A DNA stretch of 64,000 nt from positions 118,453-182,452 of the forward strand of contig QANZ01019422.1 of assembly GCA_003254925.1 (NCBI GenBank), in the 5' to 3' direction. Each line of letters starts with the position of its first letter. The first letter of the stretch is position 1. The notes under the pieces were generated by a model, which made no database searches, was not told the origin of the DNA, and saw nothing but the letters and a program-made list of their open reading frames with translations. Made by a program: the position numbers and the translations under genes. The stretch comes from Chamaecrista fasciculata. Taxonomy: Eukaryota > Streptophyta > Magnoliopsida > Fabales > Fabaceae. Shown piece by piece: positions 51,056-62,859 of the stretch.

Positions 51056-51494
51056 CGGCTTGATTGATAGTTTTTAAGAGAGCAGGGTGGAATGGTTATT
51101 AATGAAGTTAGAAGGGGTGGGGTGGGGTGGGGTGGGTTAGATAAACCATACCACTGATTGAGAGTTTAATAAAAAAACAATGGTAAACCATTCCCCACTG
51201 ATTGAATATTGCAATATCACTAATGGGGTGGGGTGGGTTGAAATTTGAAGTTCTCAATAATACCCTTTTAAATTTTGTCATTTACATCAATATTTGATTT
51301 GCTTATTTTTTTCAATTAGTCCAACAAAAAATTACATATTGTTACTAATTAAAAGACTATGGATTACCTAATAAAAAAATGATATTGAAGTGAAGTAGAC
51401 TATCTTTTTTGGAAGAGAAATTGCAAATTGATAAAGAGGAAGAGATAATTAATTTGAGGATTTGATAAGAATATATTATATATATTTGAAAGTA

Positions 51495-52051
51495 GGTCAA
51501 AGGTTCATTTTGGTCCTAAATGTATGCCTTAATGTTCATTTTGGTCCATTATGTTTCAAAATGTTCAAATTGGTCCTAAATGTTGGCAAAATGATTCATT
51601 TTGGTCCTAAATATTGGTAAAATGTTTCATTTTGGTCCAAAACTATTGAATTTGGTCATATTTCTCTCGTCTCTCATTTCAATTTCAAATTACTTGTTAA
51701 GAGGAATCCGTAGCTCTGAATTCATTGAATTCGAATTTGAAACGAGAGAACTATAGTCAACTTTGCTTGTTTGACCATAAAACGAAAGTTCTACTTTCAA
51801 GACCGATTTGACGCCATTTGCTGACGGTCCCAACTAGATAGAGAAAGTACTCTTCAAGAACAATACGTAGCTTTGAACTCATCATGTTTGAACTTGAAAC
51901 AAGCCATATTCAATAGTTGGGACCAAAATGAAACATTTTGCAAAATTTTAGGACCAATTTGAACATTTAGGACCAATTTGAACATTTTGAAACATAATGG
52001 ACCAAAATGAACACTAGGGCATACATTTAGGACCAAATTGACCCTTTAACC
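51495..52051. mobile_element. Foldback MITE, group B copy 2
   Basis: This 557-bp element starts GGTCAAAGGTTC and ends GACCCTTTAACC. A perfect 9-bp duplication TTGAAAGTA flanks it (51486-51494 and 52052-52060). Arms hold repeated CATTTTGGTCCTAAAT-type units and the loop holds TTTGACCAT.AAACGA and CCCAACTAGATAGAGAAAG. It is about as long as copy 1 and very similar to it. Confidence 0.93.
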
Positions 52052-52079
52052 TTGAAAGTACAATGAGTTAAAATAAGAA

Positions 52080-53311
52080 GGCCAAAGTGCGAATTTGGTC
52101 CTGTAACTTTGCTGCAGTTCCCAAATTAGTCCTATAACATTTTTTGTCTCGTATTTGGTCCTGCATCTTTTCTCCAGGTCCCAAATCAGTCCTATATATT
52201 TTTTTGTCTCAATTTTGGTCCCATATGTTTTGAAAATCTCTCACCGTTAGTCCTCTGTCAATTTTAAATTATAGCTTAGTCCTGAAAACTTCAATTTCCT
52301 TTCACTTTAGTCCCTGACTATCAAAACGAAAGTGATAGAGCATCCTTGAAGATTCTCAAACCTTACATCTTAGTCCCTAATCCATGAATTCTTCATGAAA
52401 TGGAATAGAAATGCAAAAACAACACAAATTAAAGCAAATGATAGATGAACCAAAATTGAAAACGCATAAAATTTAAAACCCACCGGACAACGTACGGAAA
52501 TCGACGAGAAACTCAAAAACTCATCCAAAAACTCCAATTCTCATTGAAATCTCTCTCAAATAATCGTCCTCAAATGCTTTAAGAAAGAATTTTCGAAAAT
52601 CCACACTGTTGAGAAGGGAGATGATAGAAGATTCCCTTACATTTGGTGATTCCGAGAGAGAAGTTCTAAAATCCCTTACATTTCTTCTATCACCTCCCTC
52701 AAAAGTTTGGATTTTTTAAAATTCTTTTTTAAAACATTTGAGGGCGATTATTTGAGTGAGATTTCATTGAGAATTGAAGTTTCTGGATGAATTCTTGAGT
52801 TTCTCGGCGATTTTCGTACGTTTTCCGGCGAGTTTGAGCATTTTCTGGTGGGTTTTAAATTTTATGCGTTTTCAGTTTTGATCCCTCTGTCATTTGCTTT
52901 AATTTGTATTGTTTTTGTATTTCTATTCCATTTCTGGAAGAATTCATGTATTAGGGACCAAGATATAAGGTTTGCGAATCTTCAAGGATGCTCTTTCACT
53001 TTCATTTTGATAGTCAGGGACTAAAGTGAAAGGGACTTGAAGTTTTCAGGACTTAACTGTAATTTAAAATAGACTGAAGACTAACAGTGGGAGGTTTTCA
53101 AAAGATATGGGACCAAAACTGAGACAAAAAAAGATATAGGACTGATTTGGAACCTGGAGCAAAGATACAGGACCAAATACGAGACAAAAAATGTTATAGG
53201 ACTAATTTGAGAACTGGAGGAAAGTTATAGGACCAAATTCGAGACAAAAAAAGTTATAGGCCTGATTTGGGAATTGCAACAAAGTTGTAGGACCAAATTC
53301 GCACTTTGGCC
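52080..53311. mobile_element. Foldback element, group D (1232 bp, arms of about 600 bp)
   Basis: Starts GGCCAAAGTGCGAATTTGG and ends with its near-exact inverse. The two arms pair over nearly their whole length and meet at about 52690. Each outer arm is an array of 35-45-base units (TTTGGTCCTGTAAC, AATTAGTCCTATAAC, TTTTTTGTCTC). A perfect 9-bp duplication AAATAAGAA flanks it (52071-52079 and 53312-53320). It contains no coding sequence. It could form a very long hairpin RNA if transcribed. Confidence 0.93.
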
Positions 53312-53507
53312 AAATAAGAAATAAAAGTTGTTAAATTTTCAAACCATCCCAAACCCTCCGATTTGGGGGGGTTTGAAAAAGTGAGCATTTGAGAGGTTCA
53401 CCCCACCTCATTCACTACTTAAACTCTCAATCAATGATTTATACTCCTAAACTAAACCACCTGACACTATCCCACACTACTCCCAAACCCTCCTCCCAAT
53501 CAAGCCC

Positions 53508-55040
53508 TAAGATAATTTCACCAATGTGGGGTTGGGCGCTGGCAATGTTGGAGAATATTGTAGTATGATATGAGGAATATATGGCTGTCTTGCACAAAAC
53601 AAAAATGATATTTGTTACTTTAATAACTTTGTTTTTATTGCTGTTCATGATCCTAAAAAAAAAATAAGAAAAAGAAAAAAAGTGGTACAGTTCATTATTA
53701 TTTCGTACCTACGTTTGTTCGTACAAATTAAATCAATTATATATATACACACACGAGCACTGAGCGCAGTCGTTTTGATTCTTTTGCATTTTGTGCTCGA
53801 ATATACATACAAATATTTTCGCCAAAGAAAAAAACAAAGACTATACATACAAAATACAATACAAGTAAATTAGAAAGGATATGTATATACGAATGTTATT
53901 GAAATGGGATCGGATAGTCATTCGGACAGTCTTTTTTAGATTACTTATTGATTAGTTTAATCGATCAGATTAATAGTTAAATCAGATGATGTCATAAATA
54001 TATAAATAAAATATTTTAAGTATAGTCATACAAATTATATAACAATAACTAACATATACTTATAAATCTATAATTTCATTGTTCTACGCAAACAAAATAT
54101 ACAAAATTTACGATATGGCAATTATAATTTAGTAAAAGTGAAAAAATGAGTTTTCTATTTGTTTTAATAGACTTGCAATATTTTATATTATGTTTCATTT
54201 TTTTTTTGTATTTGCCTCATAAAACCAACAAAAAAATGTTTTGTTTTTTTTAAAAAAAATTGTGATCTAACCTATTTTCTAACCTTTTAATGATTTAATA
54301 GTCTAAACCGAGTTATCTTCATTGTCAAATTCAGATCGAACCATTCTCTCTAGTCCAATTTTCATAACATTATTATATGTCACATGCTGGTCTGGGCGTG
54401 AGTTTCATCGTTGTCAATAGTCTATATACACAAATCACAATCAAAGCCTTGATGAAACACATGGAAATTAATAAGAAAACAAGAATTTAATGGTCCATAA
54501 TGTACAATGTTCCCTTTTCCACTTCAATTTCTAACGCATCACTCACAAGTCACAACCTTTATTTGTATTTCACTCTTTTCTTGGTTGCGATAATTCCAAA
54601 CTTTGATACAAACTCGATATTGAAAGTTGGCAATTTGGGCGCCAGTTATATTATTGTACGTGGAGCTTCAATTTACATCAATTTTGCTAGTGGGTTTGGT
54701 TAGGGGCACATGTTTTCATTTTTATTAAAAAAAACATACAACTTTTTCTACAAAATTGAAAATGACAGAAATGATGAGAGAAAGGGTTAACTGGAGGTCG
54801 AACTCCTTATCAGATGTCCTAATTTAAAAAGTTTTTGTGATGTATTTAGGATAATCCAGAAGAATAGATTGGTTGAAATACTTTAACAATGAAGTTTATG
54901 GAAAATTGGTCCCAAGACTATTTGGAGTTCAATTTGATTTCATTTGGTGATAGTACTAACCCAGTAAAAAGAAGGACTCGTTAAGACTTAAGACAGAAAT
55001 ACTGAAAATCTAACAAAAATATAGAATGCTATTTATCTAA
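53508..55040. other. Intergenic, no gene recognised
   Basis: AT-rich with short ORFs of no recognisable identity; nothing further supported. Confidence 0.55.
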
Positions 55041-55480
55041 ATGTCAATGGTTGTCAATACTGCAAGATTCAACCCTCCGGAATTTTCATCAACACCCTCA
55101 CTAATCCTATCTCTTGAAAATACAAAGTCCCAAGAATTCAAAAAGCTACCCAAAACGCTTCCACTTACTTGGGTAGTAGCTAATGCCTTTGTGGGGCAGT
55201 CCGGAATGCAAAGCAAAGCCTTGCCCCAAATCTCAATGGGAGTAATGGGGGACATACCCTTCTTACAGTTCAGCGGACACGGAAGAGCTAGTTCATAGGG
55301 CTCGTGCAGTCATGGGACCGACGGTGAAAAGCTCGGGATGATGATGGGGCTAGCAACCGGTCCTCCAAGAAGCTAGATCTCTTGGGCGCTTTATTTCCCT
55401 TGTAACCAATCCGATTATATTGTACAATGACAGACCAAAATTGTTCGATCAAAATCGACATTGTACAGCTTGCTTCACAA
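55041..55480. other. Unidentified, more GC-rich segment with ORFs on both strands
   Basis: A + strand ORF of 85 codons (55041-55298) and a - strand ORF of 72 codons (55037-55255) overlap in a segment clearly less AT-rich than its surroundings. The composition recalls organellar DNA or an old coding fragment. I recognise neither translation. Confidence 0.3.
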
Positions 55481-56684
55481 ATTACTCCTGGAAAGGAAGA
55501 GCCTGATTACACAAAACACCAATTTCCTCGTGTAATAAACCTTGCCTTTAGTAAATAATAACCATAAGATTAAGATGAATGTTTAGTTGTTTAATTATCT
55601 GTATCACTATATAAGCTAGAGCTGTTATTATCCAATATCATAGCCACGATACTGAAGCCGGGATAAACCTGCAAAACAAGAATGCCGAATTTTATGGAAT
55701 CTCAGTTCACAGAATGATCAACTAATTATCAAATACCGAATAAGACAGTGAAAATCATTATACAATTTGCATTATATTTAAAACCATATTGCAATCTAAG
55801 ATAACTTGTGAGTGGTAACAAAAACAATTTTCTTAGCTACAGAAAAGAAGCTCAAACTTGAAGCTTTTTCTTGGGGGGGGAAAAAAATTAAGGACAATCA
55901 TACCTTCACTGAAAATCATTAACTTCTATAATTACTTCTAACTTCTTTTGTTTGCTTACTATTATCATTTTTTTTTGGGTAATTCAGCATTCAAAGGTAC
56001 TTGGAAAAAAATTGCCAAACATAAGTTGCTTCTATCATTACTCTTTCTTTGAAATTATTGAAAATATATATATATATATTTCAAAATAAGCAAAATCCAT
56101 AATTTCGCAAAACCAGGAAATTAGTTCTCTAGGCCTTAACATGTAAACATACAGTTGGAAGGAAGCATATTTGACTTAAAATTTGTCAAATCTGATTAGA
56201 CTTCAATAATGAGTAGAATATCAAATAATTGACCGATTCACACTATTCACCGCTCATCTGATAAATTGAGTACAGTTCCTTGCGTTGCCTTTTGCAAATT
56301 AGCAAACAATGCCACCTTAACTTGCACCTACATGCTTAGGTTTGCACTAGAAAAAAAGGGTAGGAGCCTAAATTCTACAACACACACTCAACACCTATTG
56401 ACACCCACTGATAATAGAACACAGTTGTTTATGTCTTGTAACCGAAGCTCAACAACCTCTGCTTGTTCTTGCAGAAAAACATACTCCAAAAACCGAACTA
56501 AACTCCGGGAGGGTTTATGGTTAATATCTTCTGGTAAATCAGCTTTAATTACATCTTCTCTAAAACAATTTTCTTTCACATTCCGACTTTGGTTTCAATA
56601 TAACTCTACCTATCAAATGAGAAAAAGAAAGGAAATAGGAATTCAACTAAGGTGGACAGTACCTGAGTTCATGCTGTTCAGTGT
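55481..56684 (-). other. Region downstream of the PPR-DYW gene
   Basis: About 1.2 kb after the PPR-DYW stop. It probably includes the 3' untranslated region. A - strand ORF at 56388-56579 is short and not recognisable. Confidence 0.4.
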
Positions 56685-59158
56685 TCACCAATAATCCCGA
56701 CACGAACATAACCCATCTTTGAAATGGTGGAACCTTTTAGCATCTCGAATGATGAGTTCTCTGCCAACAATCTTAGAAATAATCTTCAGTGCAGTATGGC
56801 AATCGCCGCAAACACGGAGATTCTTGATAACTCTAATTGGAGAGCGAGCAGAGCTGCTTAGGAGACCATAAGCAACAGCAAGTCTCTCACTGTGGGCAAG
56901 AAGAGCATCCTCCTTGCCTTCTTGGTCTATATCATGCAACACAAATCTTGTCTCTGGAATGTAGCCAGCTTCTTTCATTTGTGACTTCAAGCCTCTAAGC
57001 AAAGCATAAACCTTGTCACTCTCAGGATGTGAAGTATCTCCTGCTCGATATTCATGGACTCGGCTCCTTACTTCCAGAAGATTCTGGTTTGCTAATTTCT
57101 TCTTTTCTTTCTCCTTGGCCAAGTCTGAAGCTTTTACAGGAACAAGGCCAGCTTTTGATTGCTCGTTTAAGCGAGAAGGATCTACCTGCTCAACTATTTC
57201 GGCACAACGATCCCCCAGCTCTATGTTCCCATGAATTCTACAAAGATTCATCAAGGTTTCCCACACATCAGTACTGGGCTCCACGGGCATATTTTCAACA
57301 AATTGAAATGCTTCATCAAGGTGCCCAATACTTCCAAACATGTCTACTACATTTACATAATGAGCCATTGATGGCACAATGCCATAATCCTTGCTCATGG
57401 ATTCAAAATGTAAGATACCCTCATCAATATCTCCCAGCATACTACATGCAGCAAAAACTCCAATGAACATCTGTCCATCAGGTTTTAGTCCCGTTTTCTT
57501 GAATTTAGTAAATAGATCAATCGAATCTTCTGCAAAACCATTTTTCGCAAGCCAGGTTATCATAGTATCCCAAGTTGTCAAATTACGCTGTGGCATATCA
57601 TCGAACACCTTGACTGCATCATCCATAGAACCACATTTGGAATACATCTCCAAAATTCTGTTATATGTGCTGACTTTGAGAGGTGACAGATATCTTAAGA
57701 CGTGCTCATGTATAATTCTGGCCTCTTCTAATGCTTTGGCTTCCCCACATTGGTGTATTAATTGCAAATATCGAGGTAAATCCACTTGAATATGCTGCTT
57801 TTCCAAAAGTCCCAAAATTTCAAGAGCTTCTTTCAATTTGCCCTCCATGCAGAAATTATCTAGTTCCTCAAGGGTACCACTATATGCGCCACCATCAGAT
57901 TCCTCAGCTAATTTGTCTTCAGGAGATGCTTTATTTGATAGATGAGAACCAATCATTGGATTCTGTACTGCTTTCACATTTGGAGGATATACACCCTCCT
58001 TCAGATTTTGCAGAAATTGTCCTGAACCTGGGTTATACTGATTATTCATATTGTTACTCCATGAGAAATGATTATTTGAGGCCTGCTGAAGGCTGAGGCT
58101 TTGAGTAAAGTCTTGATTAATGCGCTGCTGATTGTCAACTGAACTTCCTTGAGAAAACCCACTTGCATGTGCTTGAGTAGCATTATCTGGACTTTGCCTA
58201 TACGGTGGCTGATGGGAGTATGTGTCATTGTGGCTTTCAGGATAAAAAGCGCCATTTTGCTGATAATTTATAGAATCATTTTGGTGATATGCACTAGCAA
58301 ATTGAAATTCTGACCTTTCAGCAGAAGTACTTATATTCTTCAACGTATTGAAGACTTTGTAAACATCTATAATGTTGCGTGAAGACTTTTTGCTGTGTGT
58401 CCTAATATGATAATGAAGATTTTGAAAAGGAAGCATCCAAACCTAACCATAAAAGAATTATAAGATGAGCTTTAATCATGTCTACTTCAGATATTCATAT
58501 AAAGAATATATGAACTAGAAATGTTATTAAAATAGCACAGCTGTGAACCAAGAGAAAAAGTATCAAGTGTTCAAGAAAATAGGATGGCATATGTGAACCA
58601 ATGAATCTATTCACTCCTATTAGTAAAAAACCAAAAGCATAGATTTGCAACGCCACTAAATGGAGTTAGAAGAATCCTATGAAGTGGCTAAATATGTCTT
58701 AACTCAAAGCCCAAATAGATAACCCATTAGACAACTCCCTATCTTCAGGATTTTGACAAAGTGAGGTTAAAGAAATTCTGGGAAATGAGTAAATAGGCAA
58801 GTGCTAGCATGACCCTAAATAAATAAATAAGCGCTCATCATTTCCCAATCGATATCAACACTCAAACACTCATGCAACTTGAAGGAGTCACAACTCACAA
58901 GTGAACTAAAATCAAAAAGAGACACGAGAAGAAATCAAAATGCGAGAAAAACCAACTGCCTCCTCAATCACTACCAACTTAGGATCACATTTAACAAATA
59001 CACAACTAGGGCTCACAGTCAGAATCAATACAAAAGCAGTTCAAGGAGTGATTTTAATTAAAATTCACCACGTCACCATGAAGTTTCAGAATGAGGTTCA
59101 CAGGGTAAGAACGAAACCGAAGGAGGAAACGACGTACCTTATAGTTCTTCATTGGCAT
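56685..59158 (-). CDS. PPR-DYW organelle RNA-editing protein (MEF8/MEF8S type)
   Basis: The main exon (56685-58442) encodes 583 residues from its first ATG (58436) to TAG. An intron acceptor lies 6 bases before that ATG, and the preceding donor AAG|GTACGT at 59136-59140 ends a small exon in the same frame. Use of the ATG at 59158 adds nine residues (MPMKNYKVW), giving 592. Order in the protein: an N-terminal segment that may target an organelle; a Gln/Asn/Ser-rich stretch (about 45-170); a few PPR motifs (about 190-400, e.g. YNRILEMYSKCGSMDDAVKV); an E/E+-like linker; and a complete DYW domain. The DYW domain has HSERLA (His and catalytic Glu, about 515), CGDCH (about 544), HHFKDGLCSC and terminal DYW, the zinc and catalytic residues of cytidine deaminase. 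Few PPRs plus a complete DYW recalls At2g25580 and At4g32450, mitochondrial C-to-U editing factors. The family is certain; the closest orthologue is inferred. Confidence 0.9.
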
Positions 59159-59420
59159 GGCAGACAGCGTCGGCGAGAAAAGACGAACATAATCGACGGT
59201 GTCACCGGCGAGAAGGACGAAAAGAATCGACGGCGTCAACAGCGAGAGGGAAGGAATGAATCCATGGCGTCACAGCTAGAAGAAATGGTGGAAGAAGAAT
59301 CAAGAATGGAGATTTCAATTAGGCTATGGAAGAAGAAATGAAAAAAAGCGTTGAGCCGCACAGCAAGAAGCACGAGCTGATACTATGAGCCTATTAGGTC
59401 TTTTGCCTCTTTTCTTTTTA

Positions 59421-59569
59421 GTTAAAACTTCAAATTGGTCCCAATTTTATAGGATAAATTTTAAATTAATCCTAAATGTTTAATTTATTTTATATTAATC
59501 TTGCTTTCCATAAATGATAAATCTACCATATACACTTGGGACCAATTAAAAATTCTGACCTAATTAGAA
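59421..59569. mobile_element. Small foldback fragment upstream of the PPR-DYW gene
   Basis: AATTGGTCCCAATTTTA (59432-59450) and its inverse GGGACCAATTAAAAATT (59538-59556) face each other over 150 bases. No target duplication is seen. Confidence 0.35.
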
Positions 59570-59572
59570 CTA

Positions 59573-60758
59573 GGCCAAAGTATAATTTTAGTCCATTATC
59601 TTTGGGTTAGGTTACAGTTTAGCCCTTTATCTTTTTTTTTATCGTAATTGTGATCCTCCAAGTTTTCTAAAAGTTTCACTACTTAGTGCCAACAAATGAA
59701 TGTTGTTATATCTCTCTCGTTTCAAGTTTGAAATGTAACTAGCCCTGAGTTATATATTGCTTTTGACAAGTCATTTCTTTATCTAGTTGGGGCCATTAAT
59801 AAACAAGGTCAAATTGAGCTTTGAAAGTAATTAAGCAACCATACACTCCAATAATAGTGGATTAAATGGTACATGTGAGTAGTTGCGGATGGAAGAATAA
59901 ATAAAAATATTTATAAAGTATAATTTCATTATTTTGAATTTTTCCTAATTTTCAAAGCAAACATATTTTTTTAGTTTTCATTTTCAAAAGTATATTTTGA
60001 ATTTGTAAACCAAACACATTTTCTAATTATTGAAAATCTAAAAATGAAAACTATTTTCAAGAAATGAAAATAGGAAATATTTTCATAAACCAAACACCCC
60101 CTTACCTGAACGAAATTGCAACAAAAAATTAAAAAAACTAGATTATAACCTGATAAACTAGAAAATAGACAGGCTTACCTAGTTCAACAAGATAGGGCTG
60201 CAAGAGCAAGTTGATCGTCCAAGTACCTACAAGAACTTCACAGGGGGGCCTTGCGAAGAATACTCCGACGCTCAAGTTAAAATATGAGAGAAATGTGAGA
60301 GCAAGAGAATTTTGAGAGGTGAGAAGTAGCTAACCTTTGTCTGCTGGGTTGAGCTTTATTTATAGAGCAGGGTGAGAGTGGTGGCTAACGCGCGGGGCGC
60401 ACCACGTAGTCAGGCATGATCGCCACCAGCGAGAGTGGTGGAGACCGAGATTTGCGAAGCAAGGCAATCGTGGGTGATTGCACGTCGCGTTACTGGGCGG
60501 GCGCTATGCGACTGGAGAACGTGGGTATGACTAAGTCCGCGGCCCACGACCTCCACCAGCGAGGATCGTAGAGCAAGGCAGTCGTGGGTGACTGCGTGTT
60601 AATCCGGAGGCGCACGCCACGACCCTGGATGGATCACGGCTGCCCCTAAGTGTGCAAAGGGGGAAGAGGCCCGGTTCGAGGGTTATTTAGGCGTACGCCC
60701 AAATAGTAATGTATCACAACCTATCCCAAAGATAATAGACCAAAATTGCACTTTGGTC
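59573..60758. mobile_element. Foldback element related to groups C and D, with a GC-rich insert
   Basis: Left end GGCCAAAGTATAATTTTAG, then TCCATTATCTTTGGG; right end is the inverse of GACCAAAGTGCAATTTTGG, then TCTATTATCTTTGGG. Flanks TTAGAACTA / TTAAAATTA agree at 7 of 9. The first 300 bases share TATATCTCTCTCGTTTCAAG and TCTAGTTGGGGCCATTAA with group C. The right half holds foreign-looking GC-rich DNA (next entry). Confidence 0.65.
60180..60720 (-). mobile_element. Ty3/gypsy-like LTR segment (promoter, R and U5), antisense
   Basis: On the - strand a TATA-like CTATAAATAAAGCTC (about 60350) is followed by a pyrimidine-rich leader and ACTTGAGCGTCGGAGTATTC (about 60255-60275). I know this phrase from the R/U5 region of plant Ty3/gypsy LTRs. 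A GC-rich upstream part with repeated blocks (CCACCAGCGAGAGTGG near 60423 and CCACCAGCGAGGATCG near 60553; CAATCGTGGGTGATTGC and CAGTCGTGGGTGACTGC) precedes it. It could be a solo or partial LTR nested in the foldback element. Confidence 0.5.
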
Positions 60759-61120
60759 TTAAAATTATGTTTAGTATACTAGTGGATTTGTTTTTATCAA
60801 AATTTAATATCTTCACTATTTATTATATATATGTATGAGGAGTCTTCTCACTATAATATTAAAATTCATCAGCATGTTCATTATATACGAAAGGAAGAAT
60901 TATATGTTCATTATATTATTTAAAATATATATGAAAAAAAAAACCCATGTAATAAAGCCATCCCCATCTCCACATCCATGGTGATTAAATTATTTAAAAA
61001 AAAAGACCATACCACATTCATGTTTATTAAGTTATTTAAAATATATAAGAAAACACTCCACATAAAAAATTATCCTCATCTCCACGTCCGCGTTCATGTT
61101 ATTTGAAATATATGTATACT

Positions 61121-61649
61121 GCAGATAAATAATAAAATATCTATCTCAGTTTTAATTTTTTCTTCACCAATTCTAAATAATTCTTTCGGTTGTCATGATT
61201 TTTAAATGTTCAATTCAAATAAAAATAATTTATTTTATCAGTAAACTTTCTAATTATTATTTTGAGTATTTTAAAATAAAATAAAATAAAATAAATTATT
61301 TTAACTTTTATATAATTGTATGCTTTTAATAATAGTGGACGCTTTTGATTATTGTGATATCATTATTTTAAGAATGTATAACAATGACATCGGTGAATGG
61401 GCTTATATAAATACGTAAAAAATTGAATGTGTTGCAGATAAATAATAAAATATATATCTTAGTTTTAAATTTTTCTTCTCCAACCCCAAATAATTTTTTT
61501 CTGTTGTCATGATTTTTAAATGCTTAATTCAAAATAAAAATAAGTTATTTTATTAGTAAACTTTCTAATTAATATTTTGAGTATTTTAAAATAAAATAAA
61601 ATTAATTATTTTATTTTTTATATAATTTTACATTTTTAATAATAGTGGA
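61121..61649. repeat. Direct repeat, two copies of about 217 bp
   Basis: Copies at 61121-61339 and 61434-61649 share GCAGATAAATAATAAAATAT, TGTCATGATTTTTAAATG, GTAAACTTTCTAATTA, TTGAGTATTTTAAAATAAAA and TTTTAATAATAGTGGA. They might be LTR-like ends or a simple duplication of AT-rich DNA. Confidence 0.75.
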
Positions 61650-62859
61650 ACTCTTTAAGGGAGCCAAAGCAAAACTTGCGACTTGAGAAGGAGGGACCAA
61701 ACGTCTTATTTGTCCCATTCCTTCAAGAGAGATTTTGGGTAGAAATCAGAATTGTGGAAAAGAAATGAGAAACAGCCATTTGTGCAGGAGAAAAAATGAT
61801 GAAGTATAAACTTGCCATGATGCACATTCAATCATGTTTCTGTGTTTATTCCAAATCTTATACTCAACTTTTTTTTCATTACAGAACACTCTGTATTGGT
61901 GAAAAGATTTGAACTCCTAAAGGTACATAAGATATTTGAATTCTTACTATGATCTGATGTTCTTTTTACCCACTAATTTTTTTTAACATAATACATAAAA
62001 CAGGGCTAGAGGAATTAACGTACAGTTAGGTGATTTAAATTTTTTATGTAGTTTCTGATTGTGTGTGTAAAATGAAAATGTGTTTTTGTATAACATGCTG
62101 ATGAATTTTAATGTTGCGATTAACATGAACTTATGTATGTTTTTTTAACATGAATGTGTGGGTGTTTTTTATTATCCAACATGGACGTGGGGATGGGGAC
62201 AAATTTTTTACGTACGTGGGGATGATGATGACTTTTTTATATTTTAAACAACTTGCCTGTTTGCGGCCATACTATTTCAATCCAAGTCAAGTTTATGGAA
62301 TGAGATGAGATTAAGTTTGAATTGGATGAGATGAAATGATGTATTGGTGTTTGGGTGATTTTAGAAAAAATGATGTTAAATAGGGTGTGAAATTATATAA
62401 AAGGGTATGTAATGATTGTGGTTGGTTGAAATAGGTTTATGGATTTTTTTAATTTGTATAGGGGTAGAAATGGTAGAAAATAATGAGATGAGATGATAGG
62501 TGTTTGGGTGTGGTTTGATTAGAATGATATTGAGATGAGATGATATTGGAAAGTGTGATATGCTATTGGAAAGCGTCAAGATGAAAAATTTTGGATGAAG
62601 GGTTAGAGGTCAATCCAAGTGGATGAGATGAAGAGCCAAAATGAAAATAATATTGGAATTATTTTTAAGAATACAATTTGGTCCATAAATTTGTACCGGT
62701 CCTATTAATCAATCCCTAACATGTGTAAATGATAACTTGGGGCTTATACGAAATCTCAGTCATCAATAATCGGATCTATTTGTGAAATCCAACGAAAAAA
62801 AATAACAAAGAATAGTTTAAGGACCATAATGCAAATAACAAACCAACACAAAAATGTTT
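61650..62859. other. Intergenic, no gene recognised
   Basis: Contains AACATGCTGATGAATTTTAA (62092-62111), an exact inverse of bases around 60866-60885, and GTGGGGATG phrases (62180-62230) inverse to CATCCCCATCTCCAC near 60960. A run of GAGATGAGATGAT-like repeats lies at 62300-62630. No coding content is supported. Confidence 0.5.

Larger units (their letters stand above)
51056..53507. mobile_element. Tourist-like (PIF/Harbinger-type) element split by two later insertions
   Basis: Ends CGGCTTGATTG (left) and CAATCAAGCCC (right, inverted) are bordered by TAA on both sides, the short duplication typical of PIF/Harbinger elements. Subterminal GGTGGGGTGGGGTGG and the inverted CACCCCACCTC pair up, as do CTGATTGAGAGTTTAA and TTAAACTCTCAATCAATG. 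The original element was perhaps 600 bp; it now contains a group B element and a group D element. Confidence 0.65.

Noticed and set aside
57029-58096. + strand ORFs of 121-145 codons opposite the PPR-DYW gene
   Set aside because: Antisense shadows of a well-supported coding exon.
59054-59239. 61-codon - strand ORF beginning MTPSILF
   Set aside because: Its first codon is TTG and it reads past the splice donor at 59138. Only the part from the ATG at 59158 is kept, as the first exon of the PPR-DYW gene.
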